From Planctomycetota bacterium (GTDB lineage Bacteria > Planctomycetota > UBA8742 > UBA2392): 64,000 nucleotides of DNA. Under the pieces are notes generated by a model. The model was not told the DNA's origin and ran no database searches. It was given only the letters and a program-made list of their open reading frames with translations. The translations under genes and the position numbers were made by a program. The DNA lies in contig JAGQRH010000016.1 in assembly GCA_020425605.1 (NCBI GenBank), forward strand, positions 1 to 64,000, given 5' to 3'. Below, piece by piece: positions 42,779 to 50,915 of the stretch (positions are counted from its first letter, which is position 1; the number at the start of each line of letters is the position of its first letter).

Positions 42779-42991
42779 CTATTCCGGCCGGGATTCGTCG
42801 TTTTCGTCGGTCGGCTCGGGACTTTCGGCAAGCTGTTCCGGCTCGGTGTTCTCTTCGCGGGTGTCGTTCATGCCCTGCTTGAATTCGTGCATGGTCTTGC
42901 CGATGTTCCGCGCGACCTCAGGCAGCTTGCCTCCGAACAGCACGAGGCCGATCGCGATGATGGCCATGATCTCGGTTACCGACAGGTTCAT
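42779..42991 (-). CDS. tatA: Twin-arginine translocase subunit TatA/E
   Basis: 70-residue TatA-type subunit forming the protein-conducting part of the Tat system. One N-terminal membrane helix (IMAIIAIGLVLFGGKLPE), the FGGKLPE hinge and an amphipathic helix (VARNIGKTMHEFKQGM) are followed by an acidic tail. It overlaps the upstream DUF2007-like gene by four bases (ATGA). No tatC is in the window. Confidence 0.93.
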   Translation of the reverse strand: MNLSVTEIMAIIAIGLVLFGGKLPEVARNIGKTMHEFKQGMNDTREENTEPEQLAESPEPTDENDESRPE

Positions 42992-43512
42992 GCTTCGTCC
43001 TCCGGGCTTTTCTTGCGATTGTCTGATTCGTCTTCAGTGGCTTCCTGGGCCGTATCTTCGTTCGATGGCTTCGTCTGGTTCCCACTGAACAGAAGGCTCG
43101 CCGCGACCGCCAGCAGGGCCACCGCACCCCCCACCGCCAGTGTTGCCAATCCGCCGCCGCGCAGCTTGACGCCTACCCGCATGCCCATCAGGGCCCCTGC
43201 CACGCCCATCACGGCCGTGCGTCCCCACGGGCGACCGCGCGACTTCTTTGGCTTTTCGGGCAGCAGGGTTTTCTCGCCGGGCGCGGGCTCGGCAAAGTCA
43301 TTGGAGCGGATCTCCAGCGCCCACAATCGATGCCGCGGCTGGACCATCACAAACCACGAGCGGCCTTCTTCCGCCAGTGGCGATTCGGGGCTGTCCACCA
43401 GCTTCAGGGGGATGTTCTGTTTGCGAATCAGCTCGGCCAGGTATTCCGCATCCTGCTCGATCAGCGGCGTGCCAACTGCCACATAGCCGGAAGTGTCGTC
43501 AGTGCCATTCAT
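42988..43512 (-). CDS. DUF2007-like membrane protein
   Basis: 174 residues. The N-terminal DUF2007-like domain (YVAVGTPLIEQDAEYLAELI) is paralogous to the 93-residue protein downstream. The remainder has two hydrophobic segments (TAVMGVAGALMGMRVGV and LATLAVGGAVALLAVAASLL), glycine-rich, then an acidic tail. It is the first gene of the run ending with tatA and the small paralogue. Start ATG 43512, with GAGG upstream. Function unknown; membrane-associated regulation is a guess. Confidence 0.72.
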   Translation of the reverse strand: MNGTDDTSGYVAVGTPLIEQDAEYLAELIRKQNIPLKLVDSPESPLAEEGRSWFVMVQPRHRLWALEIRSNDFAEPAPGEKTLLPEKPKKSRGRPWGRTAVMGVAGALMGMRVGVKLRGGGLATLAVGGAVALLAVAASLLFSGNQTKPSNEDTAQEATEDESDNRKKSPEDEA

Positions 43513-43580
43513 CGCCAGTGTCCTCACGCTTCTCCAATACAATACGCGCGTAAGCCCGCAAATGCGAAGGGGAGGCCGCG

Positions 43581-43608
43581 TTGCCTGTCAGGGCTGTGCC
43601 GGTATAGT
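43581..43608 (+). promoter_or_regulatory. Promoter of acyl-CoA carboxylase gene
   Basis: TTGCCT (43581-43586), a 16-bp spacer and TATAGT (43603-43608) lie 25 bases before the ATG. Confidence 0.5.
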
Positions 43609-43633
43609 CTGCGCGACCTGAAGAAAGGCTGTC

Positions 43634-45352
43634 ATGGCGAAGGGCGAGACACAGGCTGACAAGAAGAAGAAGTTTGAGCTTCCGGCTGACCGCATCCCCA
43701 ACAAGGTCAGCAGGGCGCGCATGGACGGCGACGAATGGAAGAAGAACGTCGAGGCAATGAACGCGCTCATCGCCAAGCACCGCGAGACGGCCGAAAAATT
43801 GCGCCTCGGCGGCGGCGCCAAGGCGATCGCCAAGAAGCAGGACAAGGGCCAGCTCGCCCCGCGCGACCGCGTGACTGCTCTGCTTGACACGGACTCGAAG
43901 TTCCTTGAGTTCGGCCTGTACGGCGGGCTCGGCATGTACGACGACTGGGGCATTCCCAGCGCAAACGTAATCACCGGCGTCGGCAAGGTGCAGGGCCGCG
44001 ACGTGATGGTGGTCGCCAATGACGGCACTATCAAGGCCGGCGCCTTCTGCCCGATGACCAGCAAGAAGGTGCTGCGTGCCCAGCGCGTGGCAATGGAAAA
44101 CCACCTGCCGCTGATCTACCTGGTGGACAGCGCGGGCGTGTTCCTGCCGTTGCAGGATGAAGTGTTCCCCGACAAAGACGACTTCGGCAAGGTCTTCGAC
44201 TACGCCGCGCGCATCAGCGCCATGGGCATACCGCAGGTCAGCGCGGTGATGGGACTGTGCGTTGCGGGCGGCGCATACCTGCCGGTATTGTGCGACCACG
44301 TCCTCATGACGGAAGGCAGCGGCATGTACCTCGCCGCGGCGGCGCTTGCCAAGGCGGCCAAGACGACCTCCGGCGACGTCACCAACGAGGAAATCGGCGG
44401 CGCGCGGGTGCATGCCGAGAAGTCCGGCACGGCCGACTACGTCTGCAAGGACGACGCGACCTGCATCGAGAAGATCCGCAGCATCGTGGGCATGTTCAAG
44501 GATACGCCGAGGGCGCCCTTTAACCACGAAACCGCAAAGCCCCCCGCCTACGACGCAGCCGACTTGGCCGGCATCATCCCGGCCAATCCGTACGCGGGCT
44601 ATGAGATGCGGGACATCATCGCGCGCCTGACCGACGACTCGATCTTCAACGAATACAAGCCGGACTACGGCAAGACGCTGCTGTGCGGCTACGCGCGGAT
44701 GGGCGGTTGGGCAGTCGGTATCGTGGCGAACCAGAAGGACACAATCCGCCACAAGGACAAGCCGTGGGAGACCGGCGGTGTGATCTACCATGACGCAGCC
44801 GACAAGGCCGCGCGTTTCATCATGGACTGCAACCAGCTCGGCGTGCCGCTGGTGTTTCTGCATGACGTCAACGGCTTCATGGTCGGCCCGGAGTCCGAGC
44901 ACAACGGCATCATCCGCAAGGGCGCCAAGATGGTGAATGCCATGGCGAACAGCGTCGTGCCCAAGTTCAGCATCATCGTCGGTGGCAGCTTCGGCGCAGG
45001 CCACTACGCCATGTGCGGGCGTGCGTACCGCCCGCGCTACATCGCCGCGTGGCCCAATGCGCGCTACGCCGTAATGGGTGGCGATGCGGCCAGCAACACG
45101 CTGCTCACGCTGCAGATCAGCAAGATGAAGGCGCAAGGCAAGGAAGTCAGCGACGCGGAGGCAAAGGAGCTTCTGGACGACATCAAGAAGCGCTACACCG
45201 ACGCCATGCACCCGGCCTACGGAGCGGCAAGGTTGTGGCTGGACGCCATCATCGAGCCCGAAGAGACCCGCGACGCACTGATCCAGGCCATCGAAATGTC
45301 CGCCAACAACCCCGACCTGCCCGAATACAAAACGGGCGTGCTGCAAACCTGA
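43634..45352 (+). CDS. Acyl-CoA carboxylase carboxyltransferase subunit
   Basis: Transfers carboxyl from biotin to an acyl-CoA, 572 residues. It is closest in layout to the beta subunits of methylcrotonyl-, propionyl- or geranyl-CoA carboxylases. The N-half has LIYLVDSAGVFLPLQDEVFPD, typical of methylcrotonyl-CoA carboxylase beta, and GLCVAGGAYLPVLCDH; the C-half has NGFMVGPESEHNGIIRKGAKMV and GGSFGAGHYAMCGRAY. No alpha (biotin) subunit gene is in the window. Substrate is inferred only. Confidence 0.92.
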   Translation: MAKGETQADKKKKFELPADRIPNKVSRARMDGDEWKKNVEAMNALIAKHRETAEKLRLGGGAKAIAKKQDKGQLAPRDRVTALLDTDSKFLEFGLYGGLGMYDDWGIPSANVITGVGKVQGRDVMVVANDGTIKAGAFCPMTSKKVLRAQRVAMENHLPLIYLVDSAGVFLPLQDEVFPDKDDFGKVFDYAARISAMGIPQVSAVMGLCVAGGAYLPVLCDHVLMTEGSGMYLAAAALAKAAKTTSGDVTNEEIGGARVHAEKSGTADYVCKDDATCIEKIRSIVGMFKDTPRAPFNHETAKPPAYDAADLAGIIPANPYAGYEMRDIIARLTDDSIFNEYKPDYGKTLLCGYARMGGWAVGIVANQKDTIRHKDKPWETGGVIYHDAADKAARFIMDCNQLGVPLVFLHDVNGFMVGPESEHNGIIRKGAKMVNAMANSVVPKFSIIVGGSFGAGHYAMCGRAYRPRYIAAWPNARYAVMGGDAASNTLLTLQISKMKAQGKEVSDAEAKELLDDIKKRYTDAMHPAYGAARLWLDAIIEPEETRDALIQAIEMSANNPDLPEYKTGVLQT

Positions 45353-45426
45353 CGGGCCGCGCGTTTTGTTTCTCGAACCTGAGTCGTTGGCGATAGAATG
45401 ATGTGACTCTTGATCCGGGAGACACA

Positions 45427-46176
45427 ATGCGGGCGATTCTCATTCTGATGCTGCTTGGTTTGGCCCCTTTCGCGGCGGCAGAGGAGTTTACACACCCGGA
45501 CTTTCGCTTCACGGTTCCGGCCGGCTTCAGCGCGTCGCCGGTCCCCAAAGATACACGCATGATTTGCGCGTACCGCCGACCGGCCAAGGGGGCGACATCC
45601 GAGACCTGGCTGTTCATTGAGCCTGTCTCCGGGACCGTGCCGGACCGCATGGAAGATCCGTCCAAGATCTTCGTCGTCGAACTCGGGTTCAAGGTCAACA
45701 ATCGCTGGATCACTGACTGGAACGGCACGCGCATCGGGGTCGCCGAAGGGGAAATGAAAAGTACGAGTGGCGTGAATCGTCACGGGCAGCAGACGGCAAC
45801 CTACGACTATCTGGCGCTTGCCTTTTTGCCGGTCCGGCCGCAGGCATTGAGGGTGTCCGTGCTGGGCAACCCGACCGACGCGCCACAGCTCAAGGAACTG
45901 CTGCTCACCACACTCGCAACTCTGCACCCGACGGCCCCCACGCCCGGCAGCGCGGCGACGCCAGCCGAAGCTGCCGACGAAGGCGCAGGCAACGGAATGA
46001 TCGTCGTGCTGATTCTGGTTGCTGCCGGCCTGCTGTTTGCGGGCGGTGCGGCTTTCTTCATTCTTCGCCGACGGACGACTCCCGCTGCTCCGTTCGCATA
46101 CAACCCGATGGCCAGCTCAGCACCCACCACCCAAGCGGCGGATCGCGCACCCACTGACCGCGCGCCCTGGGAATAG
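45427..46176 (+). CDS. Secreted protein with C-terminal membrane anchor
   Basis: Unknown 249-residue protein. Signal peptide MRAILILMLLGLAPFAAA, a beta-rich extracytoplasmic domain (DFRFTVPAGFSASP and on), an Ala/Pro/Thr linker, and a C-terminal helix (GMIVVLILVAAGLLFAGGAAFF) followed by arginines. GGGAGA precedes the ATG. The neighbouring TlpA-like gene has the same architecture: periplasmic domain, linker, membrane anchor and Pro-rich tail. The two may form a membrane pair. Confidence 0.7.
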   Translation: MRAILILMLLGLAPFAAAEEFTHPDFRFTVPAGFSASPVPKDTRMICAYRRPAKGATSETWLFIEPVSGTVPDRMEDPSKIFVVELGFKVNNRWITDWNGTRIGVAEGEMKSTSGVNRHGQQTATYDYLALAFLPVRPQALRVSVLGNPTDAPQLKELLLTTLATLHPTAPTPGSAATPAEAADEGAGNGMIVVLILVAAGLLFAGGAAFFILRRRTTPAAPFAYNPMASSAPTTQAADRAPTDRAPWE

Positions 46177-46249
46177 CCGGCGCATCCGCGGGCGCGACGT
46201 GTCGCATCAGGTGTGCTATCATGCATTTCAGTCACTTGGAGCCTGCACG

Positions 46250-47230
46250 ATGAGAATTGCTTCGCGCTCACTCCTTTGCCTGGTGCTGGCAGCAGCATGC
46301 AGCAGCACTGTCTGGGCGATCGATGTCGGCCAACCTGCGCCTGACTTCAGCTTTCGCGAAACCTGGAACATGCCCGCTGGAAAGACGCGCCTAAGCAGCT
46401 TCCGCGGCACGGTCGTGCTGCTCGAGTGCTGGGCAAGCTGGTGCGGCCCATGCCGCCAGATTGTTCCGCACATGAATGAGATTGCTGCCGTGTACATACC
46501 TCAGGGCCTCAGCATCGTCTCGGTCAGCGATGAAGATTCTTCAACCATCAAGAGGTTCATGCGCGATCAGGGCATCGAATACCCGGTCGCCGAGGCAAAG
46601 CACGTCCTGGACATGTTCGGGCGCGACACGATCCCCAGTGCATGGCTGATCGACGTCAACGGCATTGTGATGTGGGAAGGCCACCCCGGCGAATTGAACT
46701 CCGCCGACATTGCTTCTGCCCTTGAGCGGGGCAGAGGCGCGGCCGTTCCCGGCACCCCGACCCCCGCCGGTATTGAAGAATCAAACTGGTGGATCTGGCT
46801 GATTGTCGTGCCCGCCCTGCTGTTTGCGGGTGCCATGGGCTGGTTTGTCTGGAGTACGCGAGACAGGTCGGTCCAACCGGCCATGACGAGCCTGTACCAG
46901 GCCCCGCCCGGTGGACCGCAGTATCCGCCGCAATCACCGGCCGCTCCGCCGGGTTATCCACCCCCGCAACCACAGAATCCGGCGCCCCCGCCGCCGGCCC
47001 AGTACGGTGGATATGCCGGTGCACCTCCGTTGCCGAGCCAGGTTCCTACAAGGCAGGGCACAAGCCGATACGGCCCGGACGGGCTCAGTGAAAGCCCCGG
47101 TGCCTACGCGAAACCCGCGCCACCGCCTCTGGAAGAGCGTCCATTTATCGGCCAGGATCCAGGTCAAGATGGCGGTCAGATTCCTCCGTATGACACAAAC
47201 CAGAACCGACCGGGTAATCCATACCGGTAA
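46250..47230 (+). CDS. TlpA-like thioredoxin-domain membrane protein with Pro-rich tail
   Basis: Redox protein, 326 residues. Signal peptide (MRIASRSLLCLVLAAACSSTVWA) and a TlpA/ResA-type thioredoxin domain (residues 24-165) with active site WASWCGPC near residue 65 and the conserved TIPSAWLID cis-proline segment. After a membrane helix (WIWLIVVPALLFAGAMGWFV) comes a Pro/Gly/Gln-rich cytoplasmic or surface tail of about 120 residues. It probably reduces or exchanges disulfides in exported proteins. TTGGAG precedes the ATG. The thioredoxin-like selenoprotein candidate is 450 bp downstream. Confidence 0.9.
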   Translation: MRIASRSLLCLVLAAACSSTVWAIDVGQPAPDFSFRETWNMPAGKTRLSSFRGTVVLLECWASWCGPCRQIVPHMNEIAAVYIPQGLSIVSVSDEDSSTIKRFMRDQGIEYPVAEAKHVLDMFGRDTIPSAWLIDVNGIVMWEGHPGELNSADIASALERGRGAAVPGTPTPAGIEESNWWIWLIVVPALLFAGAMGWFVWSTRDRSVQPAMTSLYQAPPGGPQYPPQSPAAPPGYPPPQPQNPAPPPPAQYGGYAGAPPLPSQVPTRQGTSRYGPDGLSESPGAYAKPAPPPLEERPFIGQDPGQDGGQIPPYDTNQNRPGNPYR

Positions 47231-47279
47231 GTGCCCTTGTGTCCGCGCCGTCGGCGCTGATAATGCGGCCGGAGAAACG

Positions 47280-47636
47280 ATGCCCTACGACGAGAGACTG
47301 TTTGAGCGAATGCTGGACGCGCTCGAGCGCAAAGAAGGCTGGTCTGAGAAAAACATGTACGGCGGACGCGTCTGCGTCGTGAACGGCCACGCCTTCGTCG
47401 GCGCCGTCGACGGCGGGCTGATCGCGCTGTGCCCTGAGGAAGCACTCAAGAAACATCTTGAGCTCAAGCACTGCACCCCGTTCGCACAGAACGGCAAAGA
47501 GCAGCCCGGGTGGGTCAAGGTCAGCATGGATGCGCTAAAGACGGCGAAGCAGCTGTCGCGCTGGGTCGACGCCAGCTTTGTGCACGCATCCGCCTTGCCG
47601 CCCGCGAAGGCAAAACCGAAGGCGCGCAAGAAGTAG
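47280..47636 (+). CDS. TfoX N-terminal-domain protein
   Basis: 118-residue protein of the TfoX_N family, with MYGGRVCVVNGHAFVGAVDG and KHCTPFAQNGKEQPGW. In Haemophilus and Vibrio, TfoX regulates competence; stand-alone N-terminal domains in other phyla are of unknown role. A basic Ala/Lys tail ends the protein. GGAG precedes the ATG. Confidence 0.82.
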   Translation: MPYDERLFERMLDALERKEGWSEKNMYGGRVCVVNGHAFVGAVDGGLIALCPEEALKKHLELKHCTPFAQNGKEQPGWVKVSMDALKTAKQLSRWVDASFVHASALPPAKAKPKARKK

Positions 47637-47673
47637 CTTGGAATAGCCTCCGCTTCCCGACTGTTTGCCCGAT

Positions 47674-48177
47674 ATGCAACGGATTCTTAACAACCTTGCG
47701 TTTGTGCTGCCGCTGCTCGTGCTGGTGAGTGTTGCAGTGTACGCCATCTGGATCCGCGAGCTTCCGAAGGCCGAGGGACACATCACCGGCGACTACGCTG
47801 CCGCCGCTGAGCTGGCAGCAGCTGGCGGAATTCCGCTTTTCGTTGCCGTCGACACCGCCCCCAGCTGATGGTCATGCCCTTCGCTGGTTCAGCGAATGGA
47901 GAAGACAGGCGCGGTCAAGGCAGCCGTAGCGGACGACCGCATTGTCGTGGCATGCGCATACCAGGGCTACCTGGCTGACGAGTTGCTGGCGGCGTTGCCA
48001 ACGGGCTTTTCGCACGTGCGCTACGTCGCCAAGTTCGTGGACGGTGTGCTGGTCGCAATTCAGCCGGGAACGCCTGAAACCGCCATCCAGCAACTGCTGG
48101 GCGTGAATGCCGCGGACGATCACAAGTCCAGCGAACAACGAACTTGCAACACGCCCACAAGCCCCGCGCGCCCCTGA
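47674..48177 (+). CDS. Membrane-anchored thioredoxin-like selenoprotein candidate (U-x-x-C)
   Basis: Predicted thiol-disulfide oxidoreductase, 167 residues if TGA is selenocysteine. ATG 47674 gives an N-terminal membrane helix (FVLPLLVLVSVAVYAIW), a short Ala-rich region, then PLFVAVDTAPS, TGA at codon 65 (47866-47868), WSCPSLVQRMEKTG and a beta strand DDRIVVACAYQ. The result, S-U-W-S-C-P, is a redox motif of the C-x-x-C kind with the first Cys replaced. The frame is open on both sides to TGA at 48175. A hairpin with 11-base spacing follows the TGA. Gene callers would split it into two hypothetical fragments. The TlpA-like neighbour uses normal C-x-x-C. Confidence 0.75.
47880..47896 (+). promoter_or_regulatory. 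Candidate SECIS hairpin of the U-x-x-C gene
   Basis: TTCGCTG (47880-47886) pairs with CAGCGAA (47890-47896) around GTT; with one pair open the loop is GGTTC. The stem begins after an 11-base spacer from TGA, and the loop starts about 18 bases after it. In E. coli fdhF the spacer is also 11 bases and the loop is at about 19. The G-T-rich loop fits bacterial SECIS requirements. Confidence 0.55.
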
Positions 48178-48284
48178 CAAAGCTGGATGGAAGGCCCGTC
48201 GACAAGCGTTTAGATTGCGGACGCGGGATTGTTATATTGTCCGCGGATCGCTCACTGGCTTGAAACGTATTCATGGAGTCCCCC

Positions 48285-48863
48285 ATGGCACGTTGGATCC
48301 TTCTATTCGTTGCTGGCGCCGTACTGTATGGCGCCCCACTCGCTGCCGAGACAATTACCCAATATCAGGACGACGTCTTCCTGCGCGATCACGAGACCGT
48401 TCGCTATCGAGTCGACATCGACTACGGCACAGGAACAACCGCGCAGCTGAACGTTGCCGTGCGCGGCTTCGACTGCGCCCCACGAGTGCGTATTCTCAGC
48501 AGCAGTTTCCGTGAGCTGCGCGAAGTCCGAGACACGGACGGTGACTGGACCGTTGAGCCGAGCATCACTGCCAACGACAGCCACGACCACTACTTCGTTG
48601 AGGTGGACGCCGCCAGCGCCTGGCACGAAGGCCTGTTCGAGGTCACGGTCACGGTGAGTGCGGATCCTGCCAACAACCCGGATGCTGACGTCAGTTTCGT
48701 GAAGTACTTCTACGACTACGAATCGGGCGATCCCTCCGACCACCACGACTGCGCGGCCGTGGCCGGCGCGAACGCGTGGCCGCTGGCGTTGCTGGCATTC
48801 CTCGGCGCGGGCGCGATCGTTGTTCGCCGTCGCCGCCTGCGCCCAGCAAGGCAGCGCGCGTGA
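48285..48863 (+). CDS. Secreted protein with C-terminal sorting tail
   Basis: Unknown 192-residue protein: signal peptide MARWILLFVAGAVLYGAPLA, a beta-rich extracytoplasmic domain, and a C-terminal tripartite tail (DCAAVAGANAWPLALLAF, hydrophobic core, then VVRRRRLR) like MYXO-CTERM or PEP-CTERM type sorting signals. GGAG precedes the ATG at 48285. The stop overlaps the start of the DinB-like gene (GTGA). Confidence 0.75.
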   Translation: MARWILLFVAGAVLYGAPLAAETITQYQDDVFLRDHETVRYRVDIDYGTGTTAQLNVAVRGFDCAPRVRILSSSFRELREVRDTDGDWTVEPSITANDSHDHYFVEVDAASAWHEGLFEVTVTVSADPANNPDADVSFVKYFYDYESGDPSDHHDCAAVAGANAWPLALLAFLGAGAIVVRRRRLRPARQRA

Positions 48864-49408
48864 GCAGCACGGACACCGGGGCCGCATTCCTGTCAGGCAC
48901 GATCGCCCGACTTCGCGCAACCAAGGCGCTGGGGGACGGCGTGCTCGGGCAGGTGAGTGACGCGGAGTTGTTCCTGCTATCGGACGCCGAAGCCAACAGC
49001 ATCGCGATCATCGTGCGCCACTTGCATGGCAATATGCTGTCGCGCTGGACTGACTTCCTGACCACAGACGGCGACAAGCCGACACGCCAGCGCGACCGCG
49101 AGTTTGAGCAGCCTGCCACTGATCGCAATGAGGTTCTCCGACTCTGGGAAGAAGGCTGGGCGTGCACGTTCCAAGCACTTGAGCCATTGACGCCGTCCGA
49201 CGTGCTTCGCGAGGTAAGGATTCGTGGTGAGCCACTCACGGTTCTGGACGCAATCCTCAGGCAGCTAGCACACTACAGCTATCACGTCGGGCAGATGGTG
49301 ACGCTGGCACGGCAGCAGTTGGGCTCGCGCTGGCAGACGCTCAGCATCGCCCGGGGCAAGTCACAGGACTACAGGCCGGTTGAACGGGCGAGCGGCACCA
49401 AGGAATGA
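48860..49408 (+). CDS. DinB-like protein (DUF1572)
   Basis: Putative metal-dependent four-helix-bundle protein, 182 residues, of the DinB/YfiT superfamily. It has HLHGNMLSRW (His pair, about 54-56) and QLAHYSYHVGQ (about 137-147), the usual three-histidine metal site. Members include thiol transferases and damage-induced proteins. The GTG start overlaps the preceding stop codon, giving translational coupling. Function unknown. Confidence 0.82.
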   Translation: MSSTDTGAAFLSGTIARLRATKALGDGVLGQVSDAELFLLSDAEANSIAIIVRHLHGNMLSRWTDFLTTDGDKPTRQRDREFEQPATDRNEVLRLWEEGWACTFQALEPLTPSDVLREVRIRGEPLTVLDAILRQLAHYSYHVGQMVTLARQQLGSRWQTLSIARGKSQDYRPVERASGTKE

Positions 49409-49455
49409 AAACCGGCGCACCCATGTGCGCCGGTTTGGTGTCTCTCACTCTTGCG

Positions 49456-50856
49456 CTATTTCGCGCGGCGCAATGCGCCGAGTGCATAGCAGGTGCAAAG
49501 CACCGGGCTGTCTTCCTGCCAGTCTTCGTTATCGTTGACCCAGCTGCCGTTGCCATTCTGAAGCCCCTTCAGACGCTTGACCATGTCCTGCTTCCAGTCG
49601 TGCTTCAGGCCGCGCTCAGGCTCCTCGAGCATATCGACGCCCATCGCATCGAGCGTCTTGGACATGCTGAGGATGTAGTAGTAGAGCCCGCGATTGTGAT
49701 CGGCGGCGTCCGGGTAGCCGGGCACGCGCTCAAGCGTGTAGTTGCGCTGGATCCATCCCCAAGCAAGCTTCACGGGAACGCTGTCTTTCTTGAGGCCCGC
49801 GAACAGGTAGGCACGCAGCAGGTTGTAAGTCATGCTGCCATAGCTGGCGAGCGTGACGGTGCCGTCTTCATTTTCCGTCGCACCGGCCTTGCTGGTCTCT
49901 TCGCTGTAGATCGAGCCGCCGTAGTTGGGGTCGCCCTTTTCGGCCATCTTGACGGGCTTGCCCTTGTACATCGCCTCGAAGCCTTCGTCCTGAACTTCGC
50001 CGGCGTTCTGGTTGCGCTTGAGGAAGGTCAGTGCGTCAGCCCAGAGCGGATCGTCTTCGGAAACACCACATGCGTGCAGCGCATCGATGGCAAAGCTGCT
50101 GGTGCTCATGTTCGACGCAGGCTTGCCCTTGCCGTGCACTGCATCGTCGATCTCTTCCTTGCTGTATGCCCAGCCGCCGAAGCCGACCTTGCTCTTTTCG
50201 TAGTCCGGCGCGGGGCCGTCGGCGTTGCCAACCTGCGACTGCTTGATGTAGTCGCGGGCCTTGGCGATCGGGTCGTTCAGCTTGCCCTTCCAGGGGCCGT
50301 CCATCTTGTTGAGCTGCGCGAACAGCGTCGCAACGATACTCGTGATGTACACCGCACGGACGCCCTTTGCCTGTGGCATCACGTCCGCGGGCGCATAGCT
50401 GTAGCCGCCACCCGGCTCCTGCACCGAGACCAGCCAGTCAATGCTCTCCGCGATCTTGGGGTTCTTCGAGTCCCACACCTTGGTGCCGATGATCGCGTCC
50501 AGCACCATGGCAGTGTACGGGATGTTGCTCGAGTTCCTGCCCCAGCCGCCGGGAATGCCGACCTTGTTTTCGTCCATCGTCTTGTCATCGCCGTCGTACA
50601 TCCCCTCGAGGTACTTCCAGGCTTTGGCGACTACGGCGTCCCGCTCCGCGGCCGTGTCGAAACCACCGTCGTTCCCGCCGTTGTCTGTGCCACCATCCGT
50701 ACCTGCGCAGGCCGTGGAGTTGTCAGCCGTAGCATTCCCGGCCGGCGTGTTGCCCCCCGCCGGTGCGGCCGCATTGTTGCCGCCTCCACACGCAGCAAAA
50801 ACCAGCGACGCTGCCAGCAAGGCAAGCATGGTCGTCATCTTGATTCGGTTCATCAT
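49456..50856 (-). CDS. Lipoprotein with squalene-cyclase-fold (prenyltransferase) repeats
   Basis: Exported lipoprotein of 466 residues. Signal MNRIKMTTMLALLAASLVFAAC with a lipobox, a Gly/Asn/Ala-rich linker, then an alpha/alpha-barrel of the prenyltransferase/squalene-oxidase repeat type: YTAMVLDAIIGT, WLVSVQEPGGGYSYAP, GFGGWAYSKEEID, DALHACGVSEDD and SYGSMTYNLLRAYLFAG, each with QxxxGxW-like spacing. No DXDD or DxDDTA catalytic motif is seen, so cyclase activity is doubtful; it may be a carbohydrate- or lipid-binding protein. AAGGGAG precedes the ATG. The next gene is a close paralogue. Confidence 0.8.
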   Translation of the reverse strand: MMNRIKMTTMLALLAASLVFAACGGGNNAAAPAGGNTPAGNATADNSTACAGTDGGTDNGGNDGGFDTAAERDAVVAKAWKYLEGMYDGDDKTMDENKVGIPGGWGRNSSNIPYTAMVLDAIIGTKVWDSKNPKIAESIDWLVSVQEPGGGYSYAPADVMPQAKGVRAVYITSIVATLFAQLNKMDGPWKGKLNDPIAKARDYIKQSQVGNADGPAPDYEKSKVGFGGWAYSKEEIDDAVHGKGKPASNMSTSSFAIDALHACGVSEDDPLWADALTFLKRNQNAGEVQDEGFEAMYKGKPVKMAEKGDPNYGGSIYSEETSKAGATENEDGTVTLASYGSMTYNLLRAYLFAGLKKDSVPVKLAWGWIQRNYTLERVPGYPDAADHNRGLYYYILSMSKTLDAMGVDMLEEPERGLKHDWKQDMVKRLKGLQNGNGSWVNDNEDWQEDSPVLCTCYALGALRRAK

Positions 50857-50915
50857 GGCTCCCTTACACAAGTGTCCGGCCGGGATATATCCCTCGGCCA
50901 CCGTCTTCAAGTTCG

